NCBI GenBank assembly: GCA_937944405.1
Contig: CALDYR010000142.1
Span: 1 to 64,000, forward strand
Direction of reading: 5' to 3'
Length of the DNA: 64,000 nucleotides
Origin: an uncultured Pirellulaceae bacterium
GTDB lineage: Bacteria > Planctomycetota > Planctomycetia > Pirellulales > Pirellulaceae
Of this stretch, positions 18,887 to 28,064 are shown one piece after another; position 1 is the first letter of the stretch; every line of letters starts with the position of its first letter. The notes below the pieces were generated by a model, which was not told the origin of the DNA, ran no database searches, and saw only the letters and a list, made by a program, of their open reading frames with translations. Both the position numbers and the translations under genes were made by a program.

Positions 18887-20461
18887 CTAACGTTTAAGTA
18901 AGCTAACGAGATCGGTTTTTGCTTCCGAAACTGCCGTGCCCATCAATGTCAGTCCTGACACCTCGTAAATTCCAATGGGCATCGTTTGACCGATCAATCT
19001 CGGGCTTCCGTCGAAGACGACGATTCGGTCGCAGAGGGTTCGACCGGTCAACTGCAAGGGTTTCCCAGCCATGTGTTGCTCATGCAGTCGCGCGGCGTCT
19101 TGTTGCGTTGTGTCCAGTTGCACCAATTCCGTTTTGGCCGCCGCCGAAGGATCGCCAACAACGACGCGGTTTAAATCGACCGCTGTGGCGGGGGTGATTT
19201 CGTTCACCGCCGCATCGTGCCGTTTACTTGGCCCTTCGACCAACACGTCGACGGTTCGGCCAAGGAATTTTTGATTGTCTTCTTCGCTGATACGATTTTG
19301 TATCTGCAACAGTTCGTTATTCCGTCGGCGCTTAACCTCAAACGGAACATCGTCGGGCAATTGATTACAGGCTTTGGTGCCCGGACGTTCGCTGTACTTG
19401 AAAATGAAACTGTTTTTGAAGCGGCATTCTTCGACAAGATCCACCGTTTGCTGAAACTCGGCTTCGGTTTCTCCGCAGAAGCCGACAATAAAGTCGCTGG
19501 AAACGGCGGCCTTTTCACCAAGGGTTTCGTCAATTCGAGCCATCATGTCTCGGTATTCGCCGACGGTGTAACCGCGTTTCATCCGTTTAAGAACCGCATC
19601 GCTGCCGCTTTGTAAAGGCACATGTAGATAGGTCGAACATTTCTCAAGATCACGGATCGTCGTCAACAGATCGTAGGTCATGTCTTTGGGGTAGCTGGTC
19701 ACGAATTTGATTCGTTCGATCCCGTTGATACCGTGCAACTTGTGCAGGAGGTCCGCCAGACGCGTTTCTGTTTTGTCCTGATCGATAAAACGATAGCTAT
19801 TGACCGTCTGCCCCAACAACGTAATTTCTTTGGCACCTTGTTCGGCTAAAATGACGGCTTCATCGTAAATCTGTTGCGGGTGACGGCCTTGTTCGGGACC
19901 GCGCGTCATCGGTACGATGCAATAGGTGCAGAACTTATCGCAGCCGATTTGAATTCGCAGAAAGGCTTGGAACGGCGTCGGTCGCATCGTCGGATCACGC
20001 AGCGGATCAAAGGTTTCATGACTGCGTTTGATATCGGTTAACTTTCCTTCGGTTCGGCCAAGGCTGACTGCGGTTTGCTTACCCCCTTCGGTCCGGACTT
20101 TGTCAATCAGACCGGGGATCTGCTGGAGCTGTCCAGGTCCGACGACGATATCTACATAGGGGGCCCGTTTAAAGATTAGCTGCTGATCTTTTTGAGCCAT
20201 GCATCCCATCACACCAATTATTTTTTCGGGATTGTCTTTTTTGGCTTGGCGGAGTCTACCGAGGGCGCTGTAGGTCTTATTTTCGGCCTGTTCGCGCACG
20301 CTGCAGGTGTTAAACAAAATCGTATCGGCCTCCACGACGTTGTTGGCCAGTTCGTATCCTTGCCGGCGGAGGCTGGCGACAACCATTTCGCTGTCCAGCA
20401 TATTCATCTGGCATCCGACGGTTTCGATGTAGAGTTTGTGGGCGACTGTGGAGGTTGACAT
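18887..20461 (-). CDS. miaB: tRNA-2-methylthio-N6-dimethylallyladenosine synthase MiaB
   Basis: A 524-residue radical-SAM methylthiotransferase that adds the 2-methylthio group to i6A37 in tRNAs. The N-terminal domain binds an auxiliary cluster through Cys in VGCQMN, FNTCSVREQA and MGCMAQ. The radical-SAM core has CDKFCTYCIVP (CxxxCxxC). The TRAM domain near residues 395-500 (TVDVLVEGPSKR) is interrupted by an extra stretch of about 60 residues, making it longer than the usual 440-470. The end of the gene is imperfectly duplicated: an AAACGT-containing 15-16 bp unit recurs after the stop. Confidence 0.95.
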   Translation of the reverse strand: MSTSTVAHKLYIETVGCQMNMLDSEMVVASLRRQGYELANNVVEADTILFNTCSVREQAENKTYSALGRLRQAKKDNPEKIIGVMGCMAQKDQQLIFKRAPYVDIVVGPGQLQQIPGLIDKVRTEGGKQTAVSLGRTEGKLTDIKRSHETFDPLRDPTMRPTPFQAFLRIQIGCDKFCTYCIVPMTRGPEQGRHPQQIYDEAVILAEQGAKEITLLGQTVNSYRFIDQDKTETRLADLLHKLHGINGIERIKFVTSYPKDMTYDLLTTIRDLEKCSTYLHVPLQSGSDAVLKRMKRGYTVGEYRDMMARIDETLGEKAAVSSDFIVGFCGETEAEFQQTVDLVEECRFKNSFIFKYSERPGTKACNQLPDDVPFEVKRRRNNELLQIQNRISEEDNQKFLGRTVDVLVEGPSKRHDAAVNEITPATAVDLNRVVVGDPSAAAKTELVQLDTTQQDAARLHEQHMAGKPLQLTGRTLCDRIVVFDGSPRLIGQTMPIGIYEVSGLTLMGTAVSEAKTDLVSLLKR

Positions 20462-20575
20462 GGTAAAAATCGGGAAAGACGGTCCTGATGCGGTGTCAAT
20501 TTTAAATGCAGAACCAAAAGGTTGATGGGTCTACATCTGGCCGACAGCGCTTACGTTTTGATAAATCGGTGTGAT

Positions 20576-20607
20576 CTGAGTTAATCAGTGGCTGAGTTAA
20601 TCAGCGG
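20576..20607. repeat. 16 bp tandem duplication
   Basis: CTGAGTTAATCAGTGG is followed directly by CTGAGTTAATCAGCGG, with one mismatch. It lies in the intergenic region between miaB and rplU. Confidence 0.85.
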
Positions 20608-20812
20608 GTATCTTAACACGGGCGGAATTGTTCTGCCGATAGGTAAAACACAGCCCCAAGAGCGTATTTAGCGACTCACTAGCGTTGATTTGGCAGAAAG
20701 TGAGCCTATCGGCGAAAATTGGCTTTTTTGGGTTCACGGTATCGCCCGAATTAGCTAAAATCCCCAACTCGAATAATCCGATTTCAGCAGTTTTTAAGCC
20801 CGGTTTAATAAG

Positions 20813-21121
20813 ATGTACGCAATTATCGCAGATGGCGGTCGACAATACAAAGTAGAAGAAGGTCAGTTTCTAGAAATTGATTATCGCGAAGTCGAAGCCG
20901 GTTCCGAAATCAAATTCGATAAAGTGCTGGCCATCTCAAGTGACGCCGGTTTCAAACTCGGCGCCCCTCTGGTTGACGGAGCTTCAGTCACCGCCAAAGT
21001 TATCGGCGACATCAAAGGCGATAAAATCTACGTGCAAAAATTTCGCCGTCGTAAAAACAGCAAACGTCGTACTGGCCATCGCCAAAAGTACGTGAAAGTT
21101 CAAATCAACTCGATCGCTTAG
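20813..21121 (+). CDS. rplU: 50S ribosomal protein L21
   Basis: A 102-residue protein starting MYAIIADGGRQYKVEEGQ and ending RRRKNSKRRTGHRQKYVKVQI, both diagnostic of bL21, which binds 23S rRNA in the large subunit. Length is normal. In most bacteria rpmA (L27) follows directly; here a terminator follows 28 bp after the stop and the next gene is a convergent ferritin, so rplU appears monocistronic. Confidence 0.96.
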   Translation: MYAIIADGGRQYKVEEGQFLEIDYREVEAGSEIKFDKVLAISSDAGFKLGAPLVDGASVTAKVIGDIKGDKIYVQKFRRRKNSKRRTGHRQKYVKVQINSIA

Positions 21122-21148
21122 TTCGATCAGATCTTTATTCCAAAGATG

Positions 21149-21180
21149 AAAAGCCGACAGCTATCTCTGTCGGCTTTTTT
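21149..21180. terminator. Bidirectional hairpin terminator between rplU and ferritin
   Basis: AAAAGCCGACAG, a short loop, then CTGTCGGCTTTTTT form a strong stem with A-tract and T-tract on opposite sides, so it can serve rplU on the plus strand and the ferritin gene on the minus strand. Confidence 0.9.
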
Positions 21181-21240
21181 GTTGATCTTCATCTCAAAAT
21201 GGCAGGCCAGCCAGTGCTGACCAACACCACGATGGTCAAC

Positions 21241-21747
21241 TTACGCGGTTTCTTCTTCGAGCTTGCGACCGGCCAATTCGCGATCGATCAAAAACAAGCC
21301 ATTCCTATTCCCTTCGACCATATTGAGTTGGTCAATGACGGTTCGAGCGTTCGCCTCCTCTTCGACCTGTTCGCTGACAAACCATTCCAAAAACACGTCC
21401 GTCGCGTGATCCGATTCCGATCTGGCCAAATCTTTCAGTTCAAAGATACAGTTTGAAATGTGCCGCTCATGGGCCAGCGCGTTCTCAAACAGTCCCAACG
21501 GCGTTACATCCTTGATCTCAGGCTGAGCGATCGATTGCAGTTCGATCTTGCCGTCGCGCTCTAGCACGAAGTTGAAGATTTTGTCCGCGTGAATTAGTTC
21601 CTCTTGGTACTGCATCTTGAACCAATTTGAAAACCCCGGTAACCCCTGTGCATCGGCCGCCGCGGCCATCGCCAAATAATTATAGGCCGATTGAAGCTCC
21701 TCATTGATTTGCTTATTTAAGGCCGCTTCGACTTTTGATGAATGCAT
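21241..21747 (-). CDS. ftn: Non-heme ferritin
   Basis: A 168-residue four-helix protein of the bacterial FtnA type. Ferroxidase residues are in place: Glu17 (INEELQSAYNYL), Glu50 and His53 (YQEELIHADK), and the Glu/Gln set in the HERHIS and SEQVEEEAN helices. It stores iron as a ferric mineral inside a 24-mer. It converges with rplU and shares the terminator; no Fur box was identified upstream. Confidence 0.94.
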   Translation of the reverse strand: MHSSKVEAALNKQINEELQSAYNYLAMAAAADAQGLPGFSNWFKMQYQEELIHADKIFNFVLERDGKIELQSIAQPEIKDVTPLGLFENALAHERHISNCIFELKDLARSESDHATDVFLEWFVSEQVEEEANARTVIDQLNMVEGNRNGLFLIDRELAGRKLEEETA

Positions 21748-21822
21748 GGTTTGGTCTCCTATATTCGTTAAGTGATGTTTAGGAATTCTAATCTTTTGCT
21801 TTGACTGAACGCTGAAAAAGTT

Positions 21823-21999
21823 AGCCCTTCCAGAACTTTGTAGCGCCCAATGCGACCAATGCTTGCCTTTTTTCAGTCAATGTAATGGGATGTGCCCGAG
21901 TTCCTTCAAAGAGTCCCCTTAAACCACGGCCATCGGGAATTCTGGCCAATCCCACTACATTTTCAAAGCATGCCACTAATGCCCGGGAAGAGCCAAAAA
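21823..21999. repeat. Dispersed composite palindrome, copy 3
   Basis: An outer left arm AGCCCTTCCAGAACTTTG-TAGCGCCC (21823-21848), an inner left arm (21882-21903, GGGATGTGCCCGAGTTC core), an inner right arm GAATTCTGGCCAATCCCACT-AC (21937-21958) and an outer right arm TGCCACTAATGCCCGGGA-AGAGCC (21971-21994). The last 71 bp resemble 35954-36025 closely, at roughly 80% identity by eye. It lies between ferritin and pepD. The inner spacer here is longer (33 bp) than the usual 19. Confidence 0.65.
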
Positions 22000-22084
22000 T
22001 TTGACAACGACTGATTGCTCAGAAATTGGTTTTGGAAATCTCGTCCCTGCGATTCTGACGATTGGCTGATTCTTTGCGAACGGT

Positions 22085-23533
22085 TTACGCGATCGTTTCG
22101 AGCACCTTGGTTAAATACCGCCAGTACAATTCTACGCTGGGGATGTGGCATTTTTCATCCGGTGAGTGGGGATGCTTGATCGTAGGTCCAAATGAAATCA
22201 TGTCCATCCCCGGGTAGTGACTGCCGATGATGCCGCATTCTAAACCGGCATGGATCGCGCTGACCTTGGGCGGTTTATTAAACAGGTCCTGATACACAGT
22301 TTTCATTTGTTTAAGAATTTTGGATTCCGCGTTCGGATTCCAACCCGGGTATTCACCGGCGTGTTCCACCGTGCCACCGCCGAGCCGAAATACGCTTTCG
22401 ATTTTGGTTGAAAGATTGTCTCGCGCCGACTCCACACTGCTGCGGGTGAGGAATTGAACCGACGCGCTGCCGTCGGCGAGATCGATCTTCGAAAGATTTG
22501 TGGACGTTTCTACCAATTCCGGTATGTCTTCGCTCATTCTATCGACCCCATTTGGCGACGCTGAAACAAGGTCGAGAAATTTTTGTTGATCCCGTTCCAA
22601 CATGACGTTGGCAGTCGGATCGGCGACTGCAATTTTGATACAAAGGTTCGGTTCGGTGGTCTTGCGTTCGGTTTTAATAACAGCAGTCACTTCGGTGATC
22701 GCCTGTTTAACCCAATCGAAGTCTTCTTTTTTTATCTGGACATTTGCGAAGGATTCACGCGGTATCGCGTTGCGTAAACTTCCACCGATAATCCGGCCGA
22801 TTCGCACACGACGATCGTAACAAATCGACGCCAGCACGCGGTTCATAATTTTGTTCGCGTTTCCGCGTCCCAAGTGAATGTCAACACCTGAATGACCGCC
22901 ACGAAGTCCCGTCACCGAAATTCTATAGCCGTCACCGGATGATTGCTCTTGTTGGTAGCGCCACTGTGCTGTGGTGTCGACACCGCCGGCACAGCCGATG
23001 CAAAGTTCGCCTTCATCTTCGGTGTCGGTGTTGAGCAAAATTTTTCCCTCTAACAGACCCGGTTGAAGATTGATCGCGCCGGTCATGCCGGTTTCTTCGT
23101 CGACCGTAAACAGTCCTTCGATCGGTCCGTGTTGAATGGAATCGGATTCTAAGACCGCCATTATGGATGCCGCACCAATCCCGTTGTCGGCCCCCAATGT
23201 CGTGCCCCGCGCCTTGACCCATTGCCCATCGATGTAGGATCGAATGCCTTGATTGTCGAAATCAAATTTCGTGTCGGCGTTTTTCTGATGCACCATATCC
23301 AAATGCCCTTGGAGCACGACCGGCGTCACATTCTCTTTGCCGACAGTCGCCGGTTTGCGAATAATGATATTACCCACAGGGTCGATTATTGTTTTCAGTC
23401 CAAGGTCTTCGCCAAACTTTTTCACAAAAGCGATGACGCGCTCTTCTTTCTTTGATGGGCGCGGCACTCCATTAAGTCGCTCAAAGCAGGTCCATAAGGA
23501 TTTAGGTTCGAGATTAGCTACGTCTTGATTCAT
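22085..23533 (-). CDS. pepD: Aminoacyl-histidine dipeptidase (cytosol nonspecific dipeptidase), M20 family
   Basis: A 482-residue protein, the normal PepD length. It has VVLQGHLDMVHQKN (metal His and catalytic Asp), GTTLGADNGIGAASIMAVLES (bridging Asp), TVDEETGMTGA (catalytic Glu and metal Glu) and a C-terminal His in SFGPTIKHPHSPDEK. The dimerisation domain contains GLRGGHSGVDIHLGRGNA. It cleaves Xaa-His and other dipeptides in the cytoplasm with zinc. Start set at MNQDVANLEPKSLW, which aligns with the family; 32 further in-frame codons upstream are not family-like. Confidence 0.93.
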   Translation of the reverse strand: MNQDVANLEPKSLWTCFERLNGVPRPSKKEERVIAFVKKFGEDLGLKTIIDPVGNIIIRKPATVGKENVTPVVLQGHLDMVHQKNADTKFDFDNQGIRSYIDGQWVKARGTTLGADNGIGAASIMAVLESDSIQHGPIEGLFTVDEETGMTGAINLQPGLLEGKILLNTDTEDEGELCIGCAGGVDTTAQWRYQQEQSSGDGYRISVTGLRGGHSGVDIHLGRGNANKIMNRVLASICYDRRVRIGRIIGGSLRNAIPRESFANVQIKKEDFDWVKQAITEVTAVIKTERKTTEPNLCIKIAVADPTANVMLERDQQKFLDLVSASPNGVDRMSEDIPELVETSTNLSKIDLADGSASVQFLTRSSVESARDNLSTKIESVFRLGGGTVEHAGEYPGWNPNAESKILKQMKTVYQDLFNKPPKVSAIHAGLECGIIGSHYPGMDMISFGPTIKHPHSPDEKCHIPSVELYWRYLTKVLETIA

Positions 23534-23784
23534 TATTTTCAACTTTTCTGTAATGCCGCCGGAGTGTTTTAATGACCCTAGATTCGGGAAACTCATGGAG
23601 CTTCCTCCGCTTATACTGATACTTTTCAAACACTTTTGTCAATCCAGTGGAAAAATTATCAGCCGTTAAGCGGTTTACGAAATGAGCAACAGGAGAAAAA
23701 ACTATTTGAAATCGCAGTGACGCACACTAACCAGACAGACTGATTTGAATCGCGATTGCTGCGGCGGTTTTCCCTCGGTACGTT

Positions 23785-24153
23785 GTGGCGACCGGATCTA
23801 TGTACCCAACGATTCCACTGGAATCGTACGTCACTGCCTCTAAAATCTGGTTTAGCTCCATCAAGAAAAACGACATTGTTGTCTTTGAGCCTATTGATGG
23901 AATTTCTTCGGTTGATTGGGTACACCGCGTCACCACCGATGCAGGTCAAACAATAAGCGTATGTCGTGACCAAGGGAGAATTGACGCTCTTGAAGACCGG
24001 TCATCCAAACCGTACCAGCAATGCCCGTTATCAACGACGATCCCCAAAGGTTTCATTTACCAAGCCGACGACTCTGAGAACACCTACCACGGAATAATCC
24101 CCTTCCTTTTTCTAAAAGCAAAAGTGATCCTTCACTTGAAACTACCTTGGTAA
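23785..24153 (+). CDS. Small S26-type signal-peptidase-like protein without membrane anchor (possible pseudogene)
   Basis: A 122-residue frame from a GTG. It reads like the catalytic core of signal peptidase I: ATGSMYPTIP supplies the nucleophile Ser5, IKKNDIVVFEP is the usual 'kGDIVvf' strand, WVHRVTTDAGQTISV is box D with His47 where bacterial enzymes have Lys (VKRV), and IPKGFIYQADDSENTYHG, then IIP, matches the box E region. A His in that place is the pattern of ER-type or SipW-like enzymes. The usual N-terminal membrane anchor is missing: in frame, IAIAAAVFPRYVVA precedes the start but is cut by a TGA at 23746, and anchor-like coding (MEKLSAVKRFTK, EQQEKKLFEIAVT) continues upstream in shifting frames. 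So it is either a soluble variant or a frameshifted relic. Confidence 0.5.
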   Translation: MATGSMYPTIPLESYVTASKIWFSSIKKNDIVVFEPIDGISSVDWVHRVTTDAGQTISVCRDQGRIDALEDRSSKPYQQCPLSTTIPKGFIYQADDSENTYHGIIPFLFLKAKVILHLKLPW

Positions 24154-24468
24154 TGGCAACAAACACGATTTCTCTTTTATAGCGTTCAATTCACTGCTAG
24201 CTTAATATGGGCCGTTGTTATCCCTGCGGTTGTGGGTGGCCCCCCCCTTAAAACAAGCCCTTTTATCGCAAGTATCCCAGTTTCGGATCCCCTTCCATTA
24301 AGATCCCTTAGTAAATGTAAATTGTGAAACTAATCTCCGTTTCTAACGCTTTTTTGCAGGCGAGAAGCCCTTACGTCTCCCGATCAAACCAAAAGTGTTA
24401 ATTATTGCAATTGCAGCAATAATTAAGGTTGCGCGGCATGACTAAACTTACAGGGGGGCGACGGAGAA
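24154..24468. other. Intergenic region upstream of the porin
   Basis: No gene seen. It contains a C9 tract near 24240 and the perfect dyad at 24398-24426, and must hold the porin promoter. Confidence 0.5.
24398..24426. promoter_or_regulatory. Perfect 11 bp inverted repeat upstream of the porin gene
   Basis: TTAATTATTGC, a 7 bp spacer, then GCAATAATTAA. The dyad lies about 43 bp before the porin start codon, a position suited to an operator or a small 5'-UTR hairpin. It does not match a Pho box that I recognise. Confidence 0.5.
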
Positions 24469-26031
24469 ATGAGAGCGCATCATTATTTAGGAACAACGGT
24501 TTGGAAATTGACAGCCGTCTTGTTGATCACTTTCTGCTGTCTAACGAGCCAGCTGGTAGCTCAGCAGTACTCTTCTGGATCGCACGGCAAAACGATGAGT
24601 TTCTCCGACAACGGGACTAACCGTTCCCATAGTGCTGGCGCGACGCAGTTCCACCGCGCGGGATATTACGTCCAGGAAGCTCCCGCAGCTGCAGGGTCAG
24701 GTTCTCGAGATTCTGCCCTCCAACCCTTACGGCCTTCGGTAACTGATGCGATCGATAAAAAGACCGACCAAGACATCATCGAATTAGAAGAATTGGCTGA
24801 GAAGGTCGCCGAACTTCAAGCCGAAAAGGCAAAAGCAAATCAGTCTCCTTTCACTGCTTTGTACGACGGTGGTTTCAAAATCAAACCGCGCGACAAAAAG
24901 GAGACACCTTTTGAATTAAAAATCAACGGTAGGTTACAGTTTCGATGGGTTGGATTCTCTGGCGATACTGACACTTTCACCAATCGATTAGGTGATGTTG
25001 ATGTCCCCCAGCGTAACGATTTTGAAGTCGAACGTGGTCGTTTGGAATTCAAAGGCTACGCTCTGGATCCAAAGCTTAAATTTTACTTTAATCTTGACGC
25101 CGACACTGACGACAACCATGACGTGATTTTTCACGATTTTTGGTTCGATTACGACGTCAGTGACCATTTCACGGTCCGCGTCGGTAAAGCGAAAGTGCCT
25201 GGTAGTTACGAATGGCTTGAATCTTCTACGTCGACGCGTTTTTCCGATCGATCCCTATCGACAACTTACTTCCGTGCTGACCGTAGTGTGGGAATCTGGT
25301 TTTTAGGCACAACCCCCAACGATGTTTATTATCAATTCGCCGTAACCAATGGTTTCAATACGACTGATTTGGAGCCTGAAGACGTAGACAACAACTTTGC
25401 CTACACAGGATTGTTTTACTGGGATCCCTTAGGCGACGCGGGCAAAGGATACTCCGATATCGAATTCCATGAAAAACCGGTCATGCGAATCGGTAGTTCG
25501 TTCTCCTATACCAATACCAACCCCTTAGACGATGGTTCGGCTACCGCGGAACAGAATTTCGCGCGTGTCAGCGACGGTGTTCGTCTGACCGACACCGGTG
25601 CCTTGGGCCCAGGGTCGACGATCAATGATTTTGATCACTTTTTGCTGTCGGCATTTTGGACCGGAAAGTGGCGTGGTTGGAGTTTCAACGCTGAATACTA
25701 TGCCCGTTGGTTACAGAACTTCGATACCGACGGCGGTCCCGCCCCGTTGATCAACGATCTTTTCGACAGCGGTTTCTACGCCGACGTGGGTTACTTTTTG
25801 GTACCGGGAAAGTTTGAAGTTAACGGTCGTATTTCACAGATCGACGGTCTGTTTGGTGACTCATGGGAATACGCCGCCGGTTGGAACTTCTTTTTCAACG
25901 AATCTCATAAAAGCAAACTCACTTTCGATGCGACCGTACTTGATGGCGCGCCAACCGGTAGTTCCAGCCCTAACTTTGAGATCGGACAAGACGGAATTCT
26001 CTATCGATTACAGTATCAAATCGCTTTTTAG
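24469..26031 (+). CDS. Phosphate-selective porin O/P family protein
   Basis: A 520-residue outer-membrane protein. It has a signal peptide (VLLITFCCLTSQLVAQ), a short coiled coil at about 95-125 (IIELEELAEKVAELQAEKAK), then the porin domain starting KINGRLQFRWVGFSG and continuing with VERGRLEFKGYALDPKLKF, FWFDYDVSDHFTVRVGKAKV and SLSTTYFRADRSVGIWF. The C-terminus LQYQIAF ends in Phe. A coiled coil before the barrel is common in Gram-negative porins that trimerise or bind peptidoglycan. Substrate not determinable; family members take up phosphate or polyphosphate. Confidence 0.87.
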   Translation: MRAHHYLGTTVWKLTAVLLITFCCLTSQLVAQQYSSGSHGKTMSFSDNGTNRSHSAGATQFHRAGYYVQEAPAAAGSGSRDSALQPLRPSVTDAIDKKTDQDIIELEELAEKVAELQAEKAKANQSPFTALYDGGFKIKPRDKKETPFELKINGRLQFRWVGFSGDTDTFTNRLGDVDVPQRNDFEVERGRLEFKGYALDPKLKFYFNLDADTDDNHDVIFHDFWFDYDVSDHFTVRVGKAKVPGSYEWLESSTSTRFSDRSLSTTYFRADRSVGIWFLGTTPNDVYYQFAVTNGFNTTDLEPEDVDNNFAYTGLFYWDPLGDAGKGYSDIEFHEKPVMRIGSSFSYTNTNPLDDGSATAEQNFARVSDGVRLTDTGALGPGSTINDFDHFLLSAFWTGKWRGWSFNAEYYARWLQNFDTDGGPAPLINDLFDSGFYADVGYFLVPGKFEVNGRISQIDGLFGDSWEYAAGWNFFFNESHKSKLTFDATVLDGAPTGSSSPNFEIGQDGILYRLQYQIAF

Positions 26032-26501
26032 TGAAAGATACTGGTTACCCAGAAACACCAATGGCGGTGAAGGATGGAGAGGAGTGAGGCTTCTGGCTTC
26101 GGTTTCATTGCCACCAGCCTGATTTCTGGAGAACACAGCTACCTCGAAAAGAAACGATGATCGATCTGAAGGGTTCTTTCCGCACTTTTGTGACACCGAG
26201 TACGTGTAAAGCTTGCTAATAGGACCCGGCAATAGCCTTCAGAAGAATCCGTTAGCGGATCAGTACGACCGTCTTTTGTCTTCACACAAAGAATCAACGT
26301 GATTCTAATGCTGACTGAGAATTTCGAACAACTGTTTTGAGCGCGGGTTAAAAAACCGTTGCCCAAAGACAGTAGATTCGAGACCGTTGCGGCTGCCAAG
26401 ATGCTGATTTCAGCATCTGGCAACCGGCGTCTATCGTAAACAACCTAATGAATACGCCATCGAAGTAATAGAGAAACCGCGTCGATTCCCCTTCCATTTC
26501 C
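26032..26501. other. Intergenic region between convergent porin and sulfatase genes
   Basis: No coding region supported. At 26171-26200 a sequence GGGTTCTTTCCGCACTTT-TGTGACACCGAG resembles the outer left arm of the dispersed palindromes (degenerate copy). No clear terminator found. Confidence 0.4.
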
Positions 26502-28064
26502 CTACCGCAGGTGAGCTCGGGCGGGGCGAATGGTTTCATCCAAATGCCTTGGCGTAGACGCAGGTCGCGGAGACGCAACCGGGTCGGCAAACGATGACGG
26601 TACATGGCGTTGTAACCAACCTAGCGCTCGGCGTTGCTCGGAGTCTAACCGGTTTGGATTTGCCAATAGGTTGTTCTCTTCATCAGGATCGTTGCGGCGA
26701 TCGTAAAATTCCTGTGAATTGACCGTGACACGATCGGGCGTTGTATTCTCGATGTAATGCCAACGCCGTGACATAACCGAAACTCCCGTTCGTCCGATAG
26801 TCACACCAACCCCCGCCACATTGGTGGAGGGCGAATCGAGCATATCGGTGAAGCTTTCTCCATCAAGATTTCGCTTCTTAGGCAATCCGCAGAGATCGAT
26901 AAGCGTCGGAAACAGATCAACCAAATTGACCATGTTGTTACAGTAAGTCGTCTGGCTGGTTCGGGCTCGGACTTCTGGGGTCCGCACGATTAGGGGAGTT
27001 AAAGCTGATTCCTGCCATAATGTGTTTTTGTGGTATCGCAGTTTTTCGCCCAGATGCCATCCGTGGTCGCCAGAAATCACTACGATGGTGTTATCGGCAA
27101 ACCGGCTTCTTTCAAGTTTATTCAGAAGAATACCAATGGCGGCGTCCGCTTCGCTGACACAGGCTAAATACGCTCGTGTCGCCTCTTTTTCTAATCCGAA
27201 AGCGTCTACCCATTCAAAATCGCGTTGCGGGCGAAACTGAGGACGTCCACTGGTGGTCACGATGTCGTCGAGATCATCTGCGTGTACGTTTGGCGTTTGA
27301 ATGTTTTTCAATGGGTGTCGATTGAAAAACCGCTGCGGTACAAACCATGGCACGTGAGGCTTGTAAATACCTACAGACATGAAAAACGGCTCTTGCAATC
27401 CGCCTCCGTTACGAAGTTGCTCGTTTGCCCATTCTACCTTACGGTAGTCTCCGGTATTTCGGAAATCTCGGTCTTCGGTAGGCCCCCATGCCAATCCTTT
27501 TGTACGATCGCCATCGGGATATAGATTTGGACTTGGCGTTTGGCCGTTGATTACGTTGATTCTGCTGTCGGTTACCTTTGACTCATCCGGAGTGTCGAAT
27601 AACGGGTCATCAAAATACGTGTCAAACGCCCACTGACCGACATCTTCTCCGTTGGCGGTGTCGTGTCCGTGGAACACTTTGCCGGTTGATAAAGTGTGGT
27701 ACCCATGCCTGCTGAAATACTCTGGTAACGTCGCGTTGTTCTGCACCAACCTTGAATTGAGCATATTGGAACTGTTGTTGTATACACCAGTCCTGTTTGG
27801 CATAAAACCAGACAAAATCGATGAGCGCGATGGACCGCACACCGGAGCGGGGCAAACGGCATTGCGAAACACGATCGCATTACGACTGAATTCGTCGATC
27901 GAAGGCGTCCTTGCGTTTGGGTGCCCTCGCAATGGACCGATCCATTGATTCAGATCATCGACCGTAATCATAATCACGTTTGGTTGCGACTGAGCCGTAG
28001 CGACTCGGTGGGACAAGGAATAGGTCACCAAACAAATGGCAACAACAAGCATTAGTTTTTTCAT
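26502..28064 (-). CDS. Secreted type I sulfatase, iduronate-2-sulfatase-like
   Basis: A 520-residue protein with a signal peptide (MLVVAICLVTYSLSHRVATAQ). The sulfatase signature is CGPSRSSILSG, where the Cys becomes formylglycine; metal-binding Asp pair lies in ITVDDLNQW and the C-terminal metal site in VISGDHGWHLGE. STGKVFHG and GIYKPHVPWFVP are typical of the iduronate-2-sulfatase branch. It would cleave sulfate esters of algal or animal polysaccharides outside the cytoplasm. No maturase gene is nearby. The gene is monocistronic and converges with the porin. Confidence 0.92.
   Translation of the reverse strand: MKKLMLVVAICLVTYSLSHRVATAQSQPNVIMITVDDLNQWIGPLRGHPNARTPSIDEFSRNAIVFRNAVCPAPVCGPSRSSILSGFMPNRTGVYNNSSNMLNSRLVQNNATLPEYFSRHGYHTLSTGKVFHGHDTANGEDVGQWAFDTYFDDPLFDTPDESKVTDSRINVINGQTPSPNLYPDGDRTKGLAWGPTEDRDFRNTGDYRKVEWANEQLRNGGGLQEPFFMSVGIYKPHVPWFVPQRFFNRHPLKNIQTPNVHADDLDDIVTTSGRPQFRPQRDFEWVDAFGLEKEATRAYLACVSEADAAIGILLNKLERSRFADNTIVVISGDHGWHLGEKLRYHKNTLWQESALTPLIVRTPEVRARTSQTTYCNNMVNLVDLFPTLIDLCGLPKKRNLDGESFTDMLDSPSTNVAGVGVTIGRTGVSVMSRRWHYIENTTPDRVTVNSQEFYDRRNDPDEENNLLANPNRLDSEQRRALGWLQRHVPSSFADPVASPRPASTPRHLDETIRPARAHLR

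Noticed and set aside
20597-20845. 82-codon frame on the minus strand ending in the 20576 repeat
   Set aside because: It overlaps the rplU start on the opposite strand, has no family match and fails to resemble a protein; left out.
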